NCBI RefSeq assembly: GCF_037975245.1
Contig: NC_092573.1
Location: forward strand, 26,071,265-26,131,264
Direction of reading: 5' to 3'
DNA length: 60,000 bases
Origin: Apostichopus japonicus
Taxonomy: Eukaryota; Echinodermata; Holothuroidea; Aspidochirotida; Stichopodidae
In this document: in pieces, positions 36,601 through 46,993 of the stretch
How the letters are laid out: every line of letters begins with the position of its first letter
Numbering within the stretch: position 1 is the stretch's first letter
Program-made: the position numbers and the translations under genes
Notes under the pieces: model-generated
The model's database searches: none
Seen by the model: only the letters and a program-made list of their open reading frames with translations
Told to the model about the DNA's origin: nothing

Positions 36601-39600
36601 GTGAGCCCACGGTCCACGTCTATAAGAACCGCTGAGAGGTCTCAACCCTCCTCTGCCCGAGTATTATACCCGGGGTGTTGTAAACTAGTGTAAATTATCC
36701 GGTGAAGATTGTGTATTACTGTAGACTATCCCACAACATATTATATAAGGAAAGTGTTCCCTTGTATGTCTAGTGCTGAATGATATGCTATTATATAGCT
36801 AGAATGAATGCAATACTTAATGGCAATCTCTATCGTACACTGCAGGGATCAACTCTATTGAAATCTACAGCACATTTCATTTATTTCATTACTAAGAATT
36901 ATGAGCTCCCAGCTTAGGAAGAGCAGCTCATAAGAAACGGGCACTAAAATCTAGCAGATATAGCAATTGTGTCATTGTATTACCCCATCCCCATCCACAC
37001 CCTCACCAGCTCCCATTCTAGCTATGTGCTTTCATGTTGAACTTACCCTCTTTCAACGGTGACCAATGTCTTACGACTCCATAGTAATCTAAGCCATCGT
37101 ACATCGAACACTGAATGGCACGAAAGTTGACCGATCCTCCAGGACACGGCTGCAGGGATAGAAGTAAAAAAGATACATTACCTCAGTATAGAGGTCAACT
37201 CATACAATACCTCAGTAAAAAGGTTAACAGATACAATACCTCAGTATAGAGGTTAACAGATACAATACCTTAGTATAGAGGTAAACAGATACAATACCTC
37301 AGTAAAGAGGTAAACAGATACAATACCTCAGTATAGAGGTAAACAGATACAATGCCTTAGTATAGAGGTAAACAGATACAATACCTCAGTATAGAGGTTA
37401 ACAGATACAATACCTTAGTATAGAGGTAAACAGATACAATACCTCAGTACAGAGGTAAACAGATACAATACCTCAGTACATGAAAAACATTCCTTGTATA
37501 TCATATGTAGGTATAGAGGTTAACAGATAAAATACCTCAGCACAGAGGTTAACAGATAAAATACCTCAGCACAGAGGTAAACTGATACCATACCTCAGCA
37601 CAGAGGTAAACTGATACCATACCTCAGCACAGAGGTAAACTGATACCATACCTCAGCACAGAGGTAAACTGATACCATACCTCAGCACAGAGGTAAACTG
37701 ATACCATACCTCAGCACAGAGGTAAACTGATACCATACCTCAGCACAGAGGTAAACTGATACCATACCTCAGCACAGAGGTAAACTGATACCATACCTCA
37801 GCACAGAGGTAAACTGATACCATACCTCAGCACAGAGGTAAACTGATACCATACCTCAGCACAGAGGTAAACTGATACCATACCTCAGCACAGAGGTAAA
37901 CTGATACCATACCTCAGCACAGAGGTAAACTGATACCATACCTCAGCACAGAGGTAAACTGATACCATACCTCAGCACAGAGGTAAACTGATACCATACC
38001 TCAGCACAGAGGTAAACTGATACCATACCTCAGCACAGAGGTAAACTGATAAAATACCTCAGCACAGAGGTAAACTGATACCATACCTCAGCACAGAGGT
38101 AAACTGATACCATACCTCAGCACAGAGGTAAACAGATACCATACCTCAGCACAGAGGTAAACAGATACCATACCTCAGCACAGAGGTAAACAGATACAAT
38201 ACCTCAGCACAGAGGTAAACAGATACAATACCTCAGCACAGAGGTAAACAGATACAATACCTCAGTATAGAGGTAAACAGATACAATACCTCAGTATAGA
38301 GGTAAACAGATACAATACCTCAGTATTGAGGTAAACAGATACAATACCTCAGTAAAGAGGTAAACAGATACAATACGTCAGTAAAGAGGTAAACAGATAC
38401 AATACCTCAGTATAGAGGTAAACAGATACAATACCTCAGTATAGAGGTAAACAGATACAATATACGTCAGTACATGATAAACATTGCTTTTGTAGATTCT
38501 ATAATACGTCAAGGGGAAATTGGTTCTCTTTTATTGCACATAAACAACAAGAGCAACATTAGGTGACATTCAACACCAGTTGTCCTCGACAAATATGTAA
38601 TCTGTTGTAAAAATATCATAGACGTCCTATGTTTTCCCATTGAGCTTTGTTTGCATCTGAGGAACTGAGTTAATTGTCTGAGTATTAGACTTACTAGTCC
38701 AGTCACTTTAAATGATGAACCTCAACTGTTGGTAAAGGGTCATTTCGTAAACATTATATATAGAAGTATAGTGCAACTCCCTGTACAACCTGTGCCATAT
38801 AATATGAACGACTGGCCTACATTTGACCAGGAAACTGTTTCCTTGAGTAACCGATTTGATGCTATCAAGCAGTTTAATGAGCTCATTACTCATCAACATT
38901 CTCGAAAAAGCTTTATTTTTGGAACTAAATGATATCAAATTTAACTTTAAGTAGTCAGAATATACTATTAAAGAGAACACGACAAATTAATGAAAATGTC
39001 ATGGTATATAAGTCTCAGTGATATATATTATCCAACGCTAATCCCAATGATCTGTTAGGCCACCCACCGAGTACGCCTTCGACTCACCTCAAGATTTGTT
39101 TCCCGCGCATAAATTTATTCCGGTTTGACTGTTAAGAATTTCAGTATATTATTTCATGTTCATAATTCATTCCCTGCATGCTCATCGTGATTGCGTAAAT
39201 TCATCTAATATCATTCGTTTGTCATACACTGCATTCTCAGAGTGCTCCAGTATATTGTTATGTTAGCATGGCAGGATAAATTATTTGCACGTAGCCTTGA
39301 TTCAAGAGGTATAATCAACTAATTATCTATAAATTAAACCGTCCACACATTCCAGATTCCAATATGGATTGTGAAAAAACAGCTACAAATTGATACTATG
39401 AAGTACATTATACTGTAGCCTACACTGCACGCAGTGTCTCAAACCATAGCAACTCCCAGGGCGATCGTACTCCTAATCTAAACTGAATTATGAGGCGGTG
39501 AGGGCAGTTCAGATGACTTTATCATACTCCATTTCACTTAAATCAAGAGGCAAGATGTGTTGATTTCTTCGTCAGAAGTATTTGTTTACAGTCATAAGTT

Positions 39601-42600
39601 TACGGTACGCACACGTCACCATGAAATATGACATAACTGATCGATGCTTTACGCTATGTTCTTGGTTAAGGTATACCTGCACGCTGCCTTTAAACTCCAT
39701 AATATAATGCCCCCCCCCCACCCTTACCACCCCTACCACCCCTTAAGACGATAGATATATCTTACACGAAGTTAAATCACACGGAAAATGTTCATGTTGA
39801 GTAGGTAAACATCAGTGAATGCACTCCTATCTGATAGCATCTGCCGGTTAACACTACATTTAGAAATGGGAAGGGGGTGGGCTGGGGTGGGCGTATCTTG
39901 AAGGGTGTCTTACTTTAATCAATTGTAATCATTCCTTTGACAGATAATCGCTAGATTTGGTAAAAAATGGCAAGGAATTGTGACCAGATTAAAATGTTAG
40001 TAGTTTAATTATAAGCCCTATCGTGCACGTCAGTCTCAGCAGCGAGTTATTGCACATGAGACTATACTATATGCGTGGCTTGTTACCCTGTTAAAGTGAT
40101 GGTACCAACCCTTTAAGGCATTGAAGTATAGGCCTATAGGCTTACAATGTGTAATTTTCTTACAATATATCCTTTCACGTGACTAATTGTATCTGGAAGA
40201 TGCAGTTATGGATTTCAGCAGCCGAGTTCATCAACATTAATAATGTTATAATTAATTTTGTCAGACTTCGTGTGGGTCTATATAAACTACTTGATATATG
40301 TTACCTTTGTCTTACATTGTATATAGGTCTATATAAATATTTGATATAGCCTTACCTCTACATGTGTTACAATTTTAAAGATCTACATAACTACTTGATA
40401 GCATCACCTCTGTGTTACATTGTATGTTTGTCTATATAAATATTTGATATAGCATTACCTCTGTGTTTCATTGAATTTATGTCTTTATAAATATTTGATA
40501 TAACATTACCTCTGTGTTACATTCTATTTATGTCTATATAAATATTTGATATAGCATAACCTATGTGTTACATTGTATTTATGTATATATAAATATTTGA
40601 TATAGCAGTACCTCTGTGTTACAATTGTGTATAGGCCTGTATAAATATTTGATATATCGTAATTAGCATTACCTCTGTGTTACATAGATTATATTCTTTC
40701 GATACTCCTTCACAGTTGCTCAGGTCTGTCAGAGTGTTTTGATGGAGACAATAACGATTTCTAAAGGTAACGCCGCCTCCACAAGTTCTCGAACAGGCAG
40801 TCCATAAATTCCAAGGCGACCAGTAACCTTTCCGAGGCCCAACAGGACGCAGCTGTAAGAACAGGCAATTTGAATCACGCAGTTGAAGTACTATACTGTT
40901 AAGAAACAAGCATATTATCATATATTTAATCAGTTTTAAAAGGGGCGGGGTCAGAAGGATACAGTCCCGGGCCAGGGAAACCAAGTTCTCGAAAAATATA
41001 CACATATAAATAGATGAGGGTCGCGGTGGTGGTGGGTGGTGGTGGTGGGTGGTGGGTAGGGGGTTGATACCACACCTGAATTGATTGTGTAACATTACGT
41101 TGTACATATATGGCTTGTTGCACATCCTAGTGCAGAACTAATGTTCCGAGCGATCGGATGTTTGGCAAGTTTCTCAGCTGAAGCTCATGTGAGAGGTCTA
41201 ATTCGTCAAACGCAGTATTTATGGAATGCATATTCACATATTATAAATAACACCGTCCCGGGATACATCACACTACAGTGGGCATATGCTGTGTGTATCA
41301 GCTAGATGCGCGCAAATATGGTCATATAGATACTTGCCTTTACTATGCACTGCGAATTATCTTGATTCATTAAACCTTATTACTTATTACTGCCTGCACC
41401 TGACCGGGCATCATTACGGTTGTTGTGGTTCAGTTAATTGGTAATCAAACTATTTGCCTGATATAATGTATGTATGTAATTTAGATCCTCCTTCAAGCAG
41501 GAACTCGCGAAGGAGCCATTATTGGCTTATCAAAAACGCAAGCTGACCGAAGTCAGTCTCTTAGATTCATATTTAACGTCCGCGATTATGAGTTGTCAAT
41601 TGTCGACAACTCTGTAACTGGACGACATACATTAATCTTGGAATGACTCGAACTTGGGACCTTATGATTGAAAGGCATCGGTGTTAACCACTGAGCTAAC
41701 ACTCCCGAGCTAACCACTGAGCTAACATTATAATAACCTACCATGGAAGTGTATTGCCCTTCAATAGTTATACCTGTTCCATTTTAAGCTACCAATGTTA
41801 AACCCATGGGAGTTATAGACAACTTTTATGTTTCTAGCATGGTGCTTCTTTTACGTGCACATTTTAGATGTTCGCAGCGGGATCATGTCACCCTGCGGTT
41901 ATCTCAGCTTGCTGTCGAATGTATACATAATCAATCGAGCTAGCTATTCAATCATGAAATACCAACAGTACTCCAAATTATCACCAAAGTCTGATTGGCT
42001 GTTGAGTGAGAGAGAAAGAAATATTTACTGTTAACAGTCTTTATCAAGTCCATGATCCCTTTTAACCTTTGTACCTTTTGACCTCATTCGACCAGACCAA
42101 GAAGGATAGGTACCATGTCATCTTCATATCCGAGTCAAGGACCTGTCAGATATGATTTCGTTTATGAAGGGTTGACGAAAGGCCCGGTATCCGAATCATC
42201 AAACAATATCATAAAGATACCATTAAGTTGTTCAACCGTATTAATGTAGTAACACTATGTAAGCCAAACCATAACACGAATCACTGTACAATCCACACCA
42301 TAACATATATCTTTCCGTTTAGATGTGTTTCTTACGCAACTGGCTCATCTCTATGCTGATATTCGAGGTCTCGTGTCCAGAATTTATGTTTCACAAAAGG
42401 AATGTGTTTTGCTTTTATTTCTTCTTATTTTCAGAATTCCAGGTGCATTTCTAGTATAGACTAATGTATTATATAATTTGATTCCATGTAACTTATCTTT
42501 CCTTTCACAGTCAAGAATATTACCGTGGTTATATTACTAATATATATGAATACACTATTGGACGAACTCTTGTGTAAGAAGAGTGTCTTCTTCATTGTGA

Positions 42601-43076
42601 ATCGGTAGAGCTACAAGTCTCTGTTTATTCGGCATTAAGTACCCAGCTTGTTCGAATAGTTTAGCAAAGTGTATACGTACAAAGATTTGACCCAGGTCTA
42701 AGGTTAAAATGGCGTCACTGAGAAGCATTTTAATAGATACATTTCTTTTATTTCTATTTTTTAAACAATGGAGACACTTTGGTATGCTTATATACAGCCT
42801 CCTGCGGCAGAAGTACCTATAAAATGCCAATGCACTGCTGAGCACCACTGTGTCAAAAGGACTACCTATAGGTCGGCGAGAACGGTATAACCGACACATC
42901 ACGGGGCTCCAGAGGCCAGTCATGCAGCTCCGTAGAGTATACAGGTATAGCCTACCTCAAAATATGAAAACTTTTAATGGTTTTGCGCATCGCGGACTAA
43001 ATTGTAAATTGAAAAAGAATGATAATAACTATACAGTGAGCAGATTATTTTCCATATTAACATATATATATATATG

Positions 43077-43159
<83 letters not shown>

Positions 43160-43773
43160 ACTGTCATATATGCCCTTGTCACACCACATCGCTAAGATGA
43201 GAATCGACATATCATTCTGTGAAAGAAGTACATTGACATCTACGACGTAAAACTAAAAGATTTACCAGGTCAAAGTGCTCCTGAAGTAAGAATGTAGAAT
43301 GTAGGCCAAATGACGTAGTTTGTTTTGAGAAATAACAGTTGCTAGCTCCATCGTTCTTGCTTTCATTCCAGTGAGGTCAAATCTCAGAATTGGTTACACT
43401 CGGTAGGAAACCAATCAGGATTGCTTATAGTAAAGACACAATAATAAGATATTTGATGTAACAGTGGCAATTAATTTGCAAAATAACCCATAACTCCGCT
43501 TCATGTATATACCTACAATGCAGCCCACTTATAAAAATATATATAATGGGGTGCGCTCCTCCCCTAACTCTCACTTACTCCCCACCCCCTTCCATCCCTT
43601 CCCAGATGCCGCACCCCTCTGCTTTACCTGAACACATAGCATATACATGCATCGGTTGTATTAGTGGTAGTATACTAGCATACCTTATTTGAAAACTCGA
43701 ACGGGAAAGGCAACCCTTGTCCTTCTGTACCCACAAGTAAGAAGATTGAAAGATAACACTTCAGTAACTCCAT
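21262..43773 (-). CDS. ADAMTSL5: ADAMTS-like protein 5 orthologue (11 coding exons, secreted matrix protein)
   Basis: ADAMTSL proteins are secreted, protease-dead relatives of ADAMTS enzymes; ADAMTSL5 alone joins TSP1, cysteine-rich and spacer domains to a C-terminal NTR module, and in mammals binds fibrillin microfibrils and heparin. Eleven exons join in phase to 541 codons (human about 480). Order: signal peptide (1-20), TSP1 (39-92) with WSPWNLW and CSRTCG, cysteine-rich domain (92-190) with CPGGSVNFRAIQCSMYDG, GCNLLCE, VVDGTQC and SCGECGGTN, spacer (191-310) with FYLNGNWAV-N-H-PGTF, an acidic/proline linker, a 41-residue exon with 19 lysines (364-404), and NTR (405-541) with NFCHSDF, REYIWVP-N-VCQCPRL and RDYLIMG. 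No metalloprotease domain or HExxH is present, as expected. Possible N-glycans: NHS, NIT, NMT. The lysine-rich linker is the main departure from the vertebrate protein. Confidence 0.95.
21968..22030 (-). CDS. ADAMTSL5: ADAMTSL5 coding exon 10 (start of NTR module)
   Basis: A 63-nt exon with acceptor TTTTCACAG and donor GTACGT. It encodes LCGPCARVKGKVRNFCHSDF, which aligns with human PCPPC...LHYCGSDF. The phase of both neighbours selects this frame; another open frame here is a shadow. Confidence 0.93.
23190..23470. repeat. Degenerate ~30-bp repeat rich in TAATCC/GATAATCC, in ADAMTSL5 intron 9
   Basis: Words such as GATAATCC, GGTTTATCGG and TCGGTCGATAATCC recur with heavy divergence. TAATCC occurs at 23313, 23385 and 23406 and its complement GGATTA at 23199. 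TAATCC is the core site of Otx/Bicoid-type (K50) homeodomains. No regulatory role is shown. Confidence 0.45.
24731..24809. repeat. 10-bp purine-rich repeat (GAAGGGGGAC)n
   Basis: About seven units, a GGGAC-type purine strand, sit some 50 bp inside the intron after the lysine-rich exon. Confidence 0.85.
24859..24895 (-). repeat. Duplicated splice donor of ADAMTSL5 exon 9 (36-nt offset)
   Basis: On the minus strand AACAGGAA(G/T)TGAAAG followed by GTAACATAT occurs twice, 36 nt apart, with the donor GT at 24894-24893 and at 24858-24857. The intervening 36 nt is open in frame (GNIYRTIQQELK), so either donor gives an intact protein. This looks like a short tandem duplication spanning the exon-intron boundary. 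Confidence 0.85.
24895..25017 (-). CDS. ADAMTSL5: ADAMTSL5 coding exon 9 (lysine-rich linker)
   Basis: Forty-one codons, of which 19 are Lys and one Arg, including a run of six lysines and a run of four (K-K-K-K-P-G-R). The acceptor is ACGTTGACAG, the donor GTAACA. It keeps phase 1 on both sides, so it can be skipped without a frameshift. A duplicated donor 36 nt further on (24859) would add 12 in-frame residues. Human ADAMTSL5 has a proline-rich linker here; the basic cluster suggests binding to heparan sulphate or other polyanions. Confidence 0.85.
25516..25720 (-). CDS. ADAMTSL5: ADAMTSL5 coding exon 8 (spacer end and linker)
   Basis: The acceptor is TTCGTACCAG and the donor GTAGGT. Sixty-eight codons start IIVRTENPVVIYEYYVPP, matching the human NPGIEFEFWLP end of the spacer, and continue into an acidic, valine/proline-rich linker that is not conserved. 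Confidence 0.92.
29285..29400 (+). repeat. Dispersed (TAA)n-GCGC element, copy 2
   Basis: This copy has AATAATAAATAATAAT, then TTTATAAAGCGC and GATCAGAGGCGCTTTTACA, followed by A-rich DNA; it parallels the copy at 5490. It lies in the intron after ADAMTSL5 exon 7. Confidence 0.5.
29667..29827 (-). CDS. ADAMTSL5: ADAMTSL5 coding exon 7 (spacer)
   Basis: The acceptor is ATTTCAATAG and the donor GTAAGC. It encodes DRFYLNGNWAV and HPGTFTVAG, then TYQRRRDGYEKI, the typical spacer N-G-x-W and PG(T/N)(F/Y) motifs. Confidence 0.95.
30515..30601 (-). CDS. ADAMTSL5: ADAMTSL5 coding exon 6 (spacer)
   Basis: The acceptor is TTCTTGCAG and the donor GTAATA. It encodes FHYYDVLTFQPGTTNITVEE, aligning with the human GYWNVTLIPEGARHIRVEH. 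It contains a likely N-glycosylation site, NIT. Confidence 0.93.
30732..30828. repeat. Three-copy ~33-bp tandem repeat, ADAMTSL5 intron 5
   Basis: AATGGGTAGGCAGGCATCAG...TTGGCATT is present three times with a 4-bp indel (AGGC) and a TA insertion. It lies between exons 5 and 6. Confidence 0.85.
30970..31093 (-). CDS. ADAMTSL5: ADAMTSL5 coding exon 5 (end of cysteine-rich domain, spacer start)
   Basis: The acceptor CCGGCAG gives SVGCDNQLDS, then DSCGECGGTNHSCG, the invariant CGxCGGxxxxC end of the ADAMTS cysteine-rich domain, and GTFTTKV of the spacer. An alternative AG 7 bases downstream would cause a frameshift and an early stop. The donor GTTTGT is non-canonical at +3 to +5. Confidence 0.92.
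31758..31897 (-). CDS. ADAMTSL5: ADAMTSL5 coding exon 4 (cysteine-rich domain)
   Basis: The acceptor is TCTCAATAG and the donor GTAAGG. It encodes GCNLLCE, a DGTQC motif and GGGVCIKGQCR, matching the family's C-x-L-x-C and V-x-DGT-x-C signatures. The GTAAGG donor lets the next exon start in phase at SVGCD. Confidence 0.95.
32108..32228. repeat. 12-bp repeat (CTGGGTCCATGT)n, ADAMTSL5 intron 3
   Basis: About eight imperfect copies. The period is a multiple of three, so the minus frame reads as repeated MDPD; this is a by-product and not evidence of coding. Confidence 0.85.
32888..33057. repeat. Nested inverted repeats built on GTGATCTGAT
   Basis: CACGTTATCAGATCAC (32888-32903) is inverted at 33012-33027. 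A second hairpin, CTCGTCATCAGA, loop 33040-33045, TCTGATGACGAG (33046-33057), follows directly. GTGATCTGAT also occurs at 32949. The region is less AT-rich than its surroundings. It may be a decayed foldback element; no target duplication was identified. Confidence 0.7.
36307..36612. repeat. 60-bp higher-order repeat of ~18-bp monomers, ADAMTSL5 intron 3
   Basis: The monomer is about GTCCACGGTTACCGCAGT. The variant word CCAATGTTA recurs exactly every 60 bp (36367, 36427, 36487, 36547), so three monomers form the amplified unit, for about five units. Confidence 0.85.
37047..37149 (-). CDS. ADAMTSL5: ADAMTSL5 coding exon 3 (TSP1 end, start of cysteine-rich domain)
   Basis: The acceptor is TATCCCTGCAG and the donor GTAAGT. 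It encodes PCPGGSVNFRAIQCSMYDG and WSPLKE, the conserved FRxxQC core that opens ADAMTS cysteine-rich domains. A minisatellite begins about 20 nt upstream of the acceptor. Confidence 0.95.
37170..38467. repeat. 29-bp minisatellite, about 44 units, ADAMTSL5 intron 2
   Basis: The core unit is ACCTC-AGCACA-GAGGT plus AAACTGATACCAT; ACCTC/GAGGT can pair, so each unit holds a 5-bp stem and 6-nt loop. Central units (37540-38150) are nearly identical, while outer units differ (TATA for CACA, CAGATACAA for CTGATACCA). A non-repeat phrase, AGTACATGAAAAACATT near 37475, recurs in the right flank near 38470 as AGTACATGATAAACATT, so a flank was once duplicated with the array. The array starts about 20 nt upstream of exon 3's acceptor. 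Confidence 0.95.
40262..40686. repeat. 51-bp tandem array derived from the TSP1 exon donor
   Basis: Eight copies of a unit (plus strand ATTACCTCTGTGTTACA...TCTATATAAATATTTGATATAGC) have their ATTACC-equivalent words at about 40300, 40351, 40403, 40454, 40505, 40556, 40607 and 40668. The last copy is the real exon 2 boundary; the minus-strand reading is TGTAACACAGAG then GTAATG. The intron therefore carries about seven degenerate copies of the exon end plus donor. Confidence 0.9.
40673..40852 (-). CDS. ADAMTSL5: ADAMTSL5 coding exon 2 (TSP1 domain)
   Basis: The acceptor is CTGTTCTTACAG and the donor ACAGAG then GTAATG. Sixty codons carry the WxxWxxW C-mannosylation motif (WSPWNLW, 41-47) and the CSxTCG O-fucosylation motif (CSRTCG, 50-55). 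The exon's 3' end and donor are copied into the 51-bp array that follows in the intron. Confidence 0.95.
41640..41706 (-). repeat. tRNA-like sequence, probably SINE head or tRNA pseudogene
   Basis: The minus strand has an A-box-like TTAGCTCAGTGGTTAAC, a B-box-like AGTTCGAGTC and potential acceptor pairing GGAGTG/CATTCC. The anticodon arm pairs GCCTT/AAGGT around an 8-nt loop, so it is not a standard tRNA. The A-box segment is duplicated just beyond its 5' end (41706-41727). No CCA is encoded. Confidence 0.5.
43060..43157. repeat. (TA)n microsatellite
   Basis: A nearly pure TA tract of about 75 bp, preceded by a shorter TA tract, lies in ADAMTSL5 intron 1. Confidence 0.97.
43684..43773 (-). 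CDS. ADAMTSL5: ADAMTSL5 coding exon 1 (signal peptide)
   Basis: The ATG at 43773-43771 opens 30 codons with a short charged start and hydrophobic core (MELLKCYLSIFLLVG), a typical signal peptide likely cut near residue 18-20. The donor is GTATGC and phase 0 matches the TSP1 exon. The gene context and phase make this the likely first coding exon, though an alternative first exon further upstream cannot be excluded. Confidence 0.75.
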
Positions 43774-46700
43774 GAGATGCTTCTGTCCCTCAAACGGAAC
43801 GACTGTCAACAAGTCTAATCCGTAAGAAAATCATTGACTCGGCTTTCGGATCCTAATGAAAGTAAAGACAATGAATACGAACATAATTTATTAATCTCTG
43901 GATTAGCCTATATCGCAATTTCAGACGTAGATTATGTAGAAGTCTGAGTGAGAGGTAGGAGGGGTGGGGGGGGGGTTGGGTAGAGGCAGACGTAACGTCT
44001 TTCGAAGCACAAACCACACCATCATTGTGCGGCACAATTTTCATCAAAAAACAGAGTCGTAAATTATAATAGGGATCAAGAAGATGGGATTCAGATGTTT
44101 CGTTCGATAAGAGATGCTATGGCAAAGATTATTTCTTTATTTTTTGTTTTTATAAAGTTTAAGCCACTTAAAACATCGGTCAAGTTTTCATATGACTCGA
44201 AAAGGAATGTACTTAACCCTTAGCAAGGTAATTTATGACATGTTCAATCAAGTTTGCTTGACCACAGAGGAGTACGGTATATTTTATTACGATCGAAATT
44301 GTGTGGTCGTAAATTTCCATAGTTAATAGCTGAGAACCTGTACCGGCAGGCTCTGATCATCCTCAGCAAAGGCGAGGGGATGATGACCAATTGACCATGG
44401 CATCGAAACAATTTGTAGTCGTAAACGTGAAGAGGCCATTGAAAGGTGCCTTTGCCATAGAGATAGAACTAACGATACAAATATAGATAACGCTCATATT
44501 ATAGATCATATAGATATAGGTTTCAACCAAACAGAAAAGAAATTATGTTTTCTTATATCATGGGCAGTATATATGAAATATTAATTCGTGGGCTCAACAT
44601 TTATTGTGAAGTTGGACCTTCTTATATTGTAATTTATTCCCCAACCAAGTGCAGGAATTATGTGACAGCAATATGTTATTATACAGGCCGTTTGTCGATG
44701 TTATTTACATGTATAAATTATCAATTTTCATGAGTCGGCTATATTGGTCAGTGACCATATAGATATTGTTAGTTTTCAATACTTATTCATGATAAAAGTT
44801 ATACATGAGCCTGTGATAGTGCTATAGTTATAACCTACATAGTATCGCATAACTTGAGTTCCAGGTTTGACATATGCGTATAATTATTGACACCAGGTGT
44901 TGTTTAATTGTGAAATTAAGATGTGATATCTTAATAGCAAAATGACACATCGGTTATCTATTTAAGCTTCCTCTAGAGGAGATTGAAGACATCTGCGTGT
45001 AGTTATGACGCAGTGAGAACACCACAATACATCGCCTGATTTACCTATGGGTGTCAGTGGTTTAGTTCAGTCAATTAAGCATGAAAAATGAAATTAATAG
45101 ACCGCATAGGTATATTATCTTAAAACAGAAGCAGTTGACTTGTTTTGCAAAATGTCAGAATTCATGCCCTAAGACATACAACACCATTCATTTCAGACCA
45201 AATTTTACATGCGTAGGCCTCTACCGGTCACTAACCTAAATCTCTTAAAGGTTCACTAATTGTTGAATGTTTGTAAATCTGCAGGTGGTATCATATAGCC
45301 GTATCATAATGTATCATAAATATGTGGGACACAATTTTGTATGTAAGCCTCTGTGTGGTTATGTATATGTCGGATTAAATAGTTCCAAACTACGGCTACT
45401 TGATGAAGGAATATCCGGTCGGGATGACGTCACAAAGAGTTACAAATGAACGGTTTTAACGAATTAAATGTGAACATTACATGGATTTGACCTTTACAAG
45501 TGACTTGTATCTGAGCAAGAGAGGTAATCGTTATGGTCAGAACAGAAAATTGACCGAAATATTTTAATGACATATTAAGAAAGAGTAAAGAATGATTTGA
45601 TTGACACCATCTTGGAAACCCTTAAAGTTACATCCGAGTGAACTCTGTTTACATCCCTTCTCATCTGATCTCATTTGGTAATTACTCGCCAAAAGCTACC
45701 ATGCTATGATAGTCTGCCACGGATACATGCTTTGTAAATTAAGATATAAATCACCACGCTACACACTGAGATCTGCCTTCATATGATTACATTAGACGAT
45801 ATCAAACTTGCTATTATTGATAGGTTTGTTCGCTAACTTTGCCTGGAGAAATGTGGCACTATGATCTCACATGCAGTTGTCAATGCTCCAAAGCCTTAAC
45901 TGATATGGTTATATGTGTCAAAACATTACGTAAGTCTTCTCTATGTTAAAGTTGGATTTAAGCCGAGGTATCAGAGAAACTGTCACTTAGAGAGGTCTTA
46001 GACAGGAAACTGGAGACTGTGGCTTCAATTCTTCCACTCAAATCAGTTCCCTATCGTCTTTTGTTTTCAAACAAACCGCGGAGCAAATAGAGCGACGTAT
46101 AGTAGCCAGCTTAGTTCTCTCATGGTCCTCTCGAGTCTTTAGTACCCAAAGAATGTTATTCTTTCTCTTTCTTTCACTGCTCTGCTGAGATTTCTTTTCA
46201 AGAAAGAGTTTTCCTCCCTGACTAATTGTTATCTCGAATGGGCGAACTATTATTGGAGACTTAAACTGGATTTGATATGGTCAATGGATCCATAGACCAC
46301 TCGTATGAAGTGAGGCTACGACATGTTGTCTTTAAGTAAGTCATTACGCCGCGACCCAGATCTTGCAGAAACACACCGGCATTCCATTATGCTGCTGCAT
46401 ATGGGTTACCAGATGCATGGACAGTTTCAGTGGGCCTGTAGTGAGTTTGACTGAATATGCTTAATTCAAGAGTAAAGTTTGGGGGGGGGGGAGGATTATG
46501 CTGTAAAGTTTAACGTACCTTAAGCTCATGGGGTGGGAATGAAAGCGAGGTGGGTGGGCTGGGGTGGGGATTAACCCCTTCTTGTTTGCAGAGAATGATT
46601 ATTTTTTACTTTGCATGTGTAACTCCTTATAATAAAATTATCTAAGCCCTTCAATCGATGGCACACCTTACAAGTTATGAAAGTAAATTTAGTACTTCAT

Positions 46701-46993
46701 GTCTGAGGGAAACGAGCGGTAGATATCAGAATACGTCATATAGAATATCTATACAGGTTTTTAGGTATGATTGACATTTGCAACTAGGTATGATTGACAC
46801 TTGCAAACGTTATCAATCTTTTTAGTAAGCTTTCAAAGAGTGACAAGTCTAGTTGGAAATTGCTTCCGATGTTCACTTCAGAGTCAATACGTTTTCACTA
46901 TTTAGAGGGATAGTTCAGATGTAAATTTATTTTGATATATGCAAAAAAGAACATCATTAACATTCCGGGTAAGTTTCTATAAGCCGTCAGTTG

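Noticed and set aside
37170-38467. CRISPR-like regular array
   Set aside because: Contiguous 29-bp units with no unique spacers in an animal intron: a minisatellite.
41640-41706. Functional tRNA gene
   Set aside because: Anticodon loop of 8 nt, weak B box and shortened acceptor stem; better explained as a SINE head or tRNA pseudogene.
42555-42923. 122-codon minus-strand frame in ADAMTSL5 intron 1
   Set aside because: No splice phase fits between exons 1 and 2, no known domain; exon 1 to exon 2 joins cleanly in phase 0. Could be a transposon relic, but unsupported.
42850-43210. Frames encoding long Tyr-Ile repeats
   Set aside because: Direct translation of the (TA)n microsatellite.
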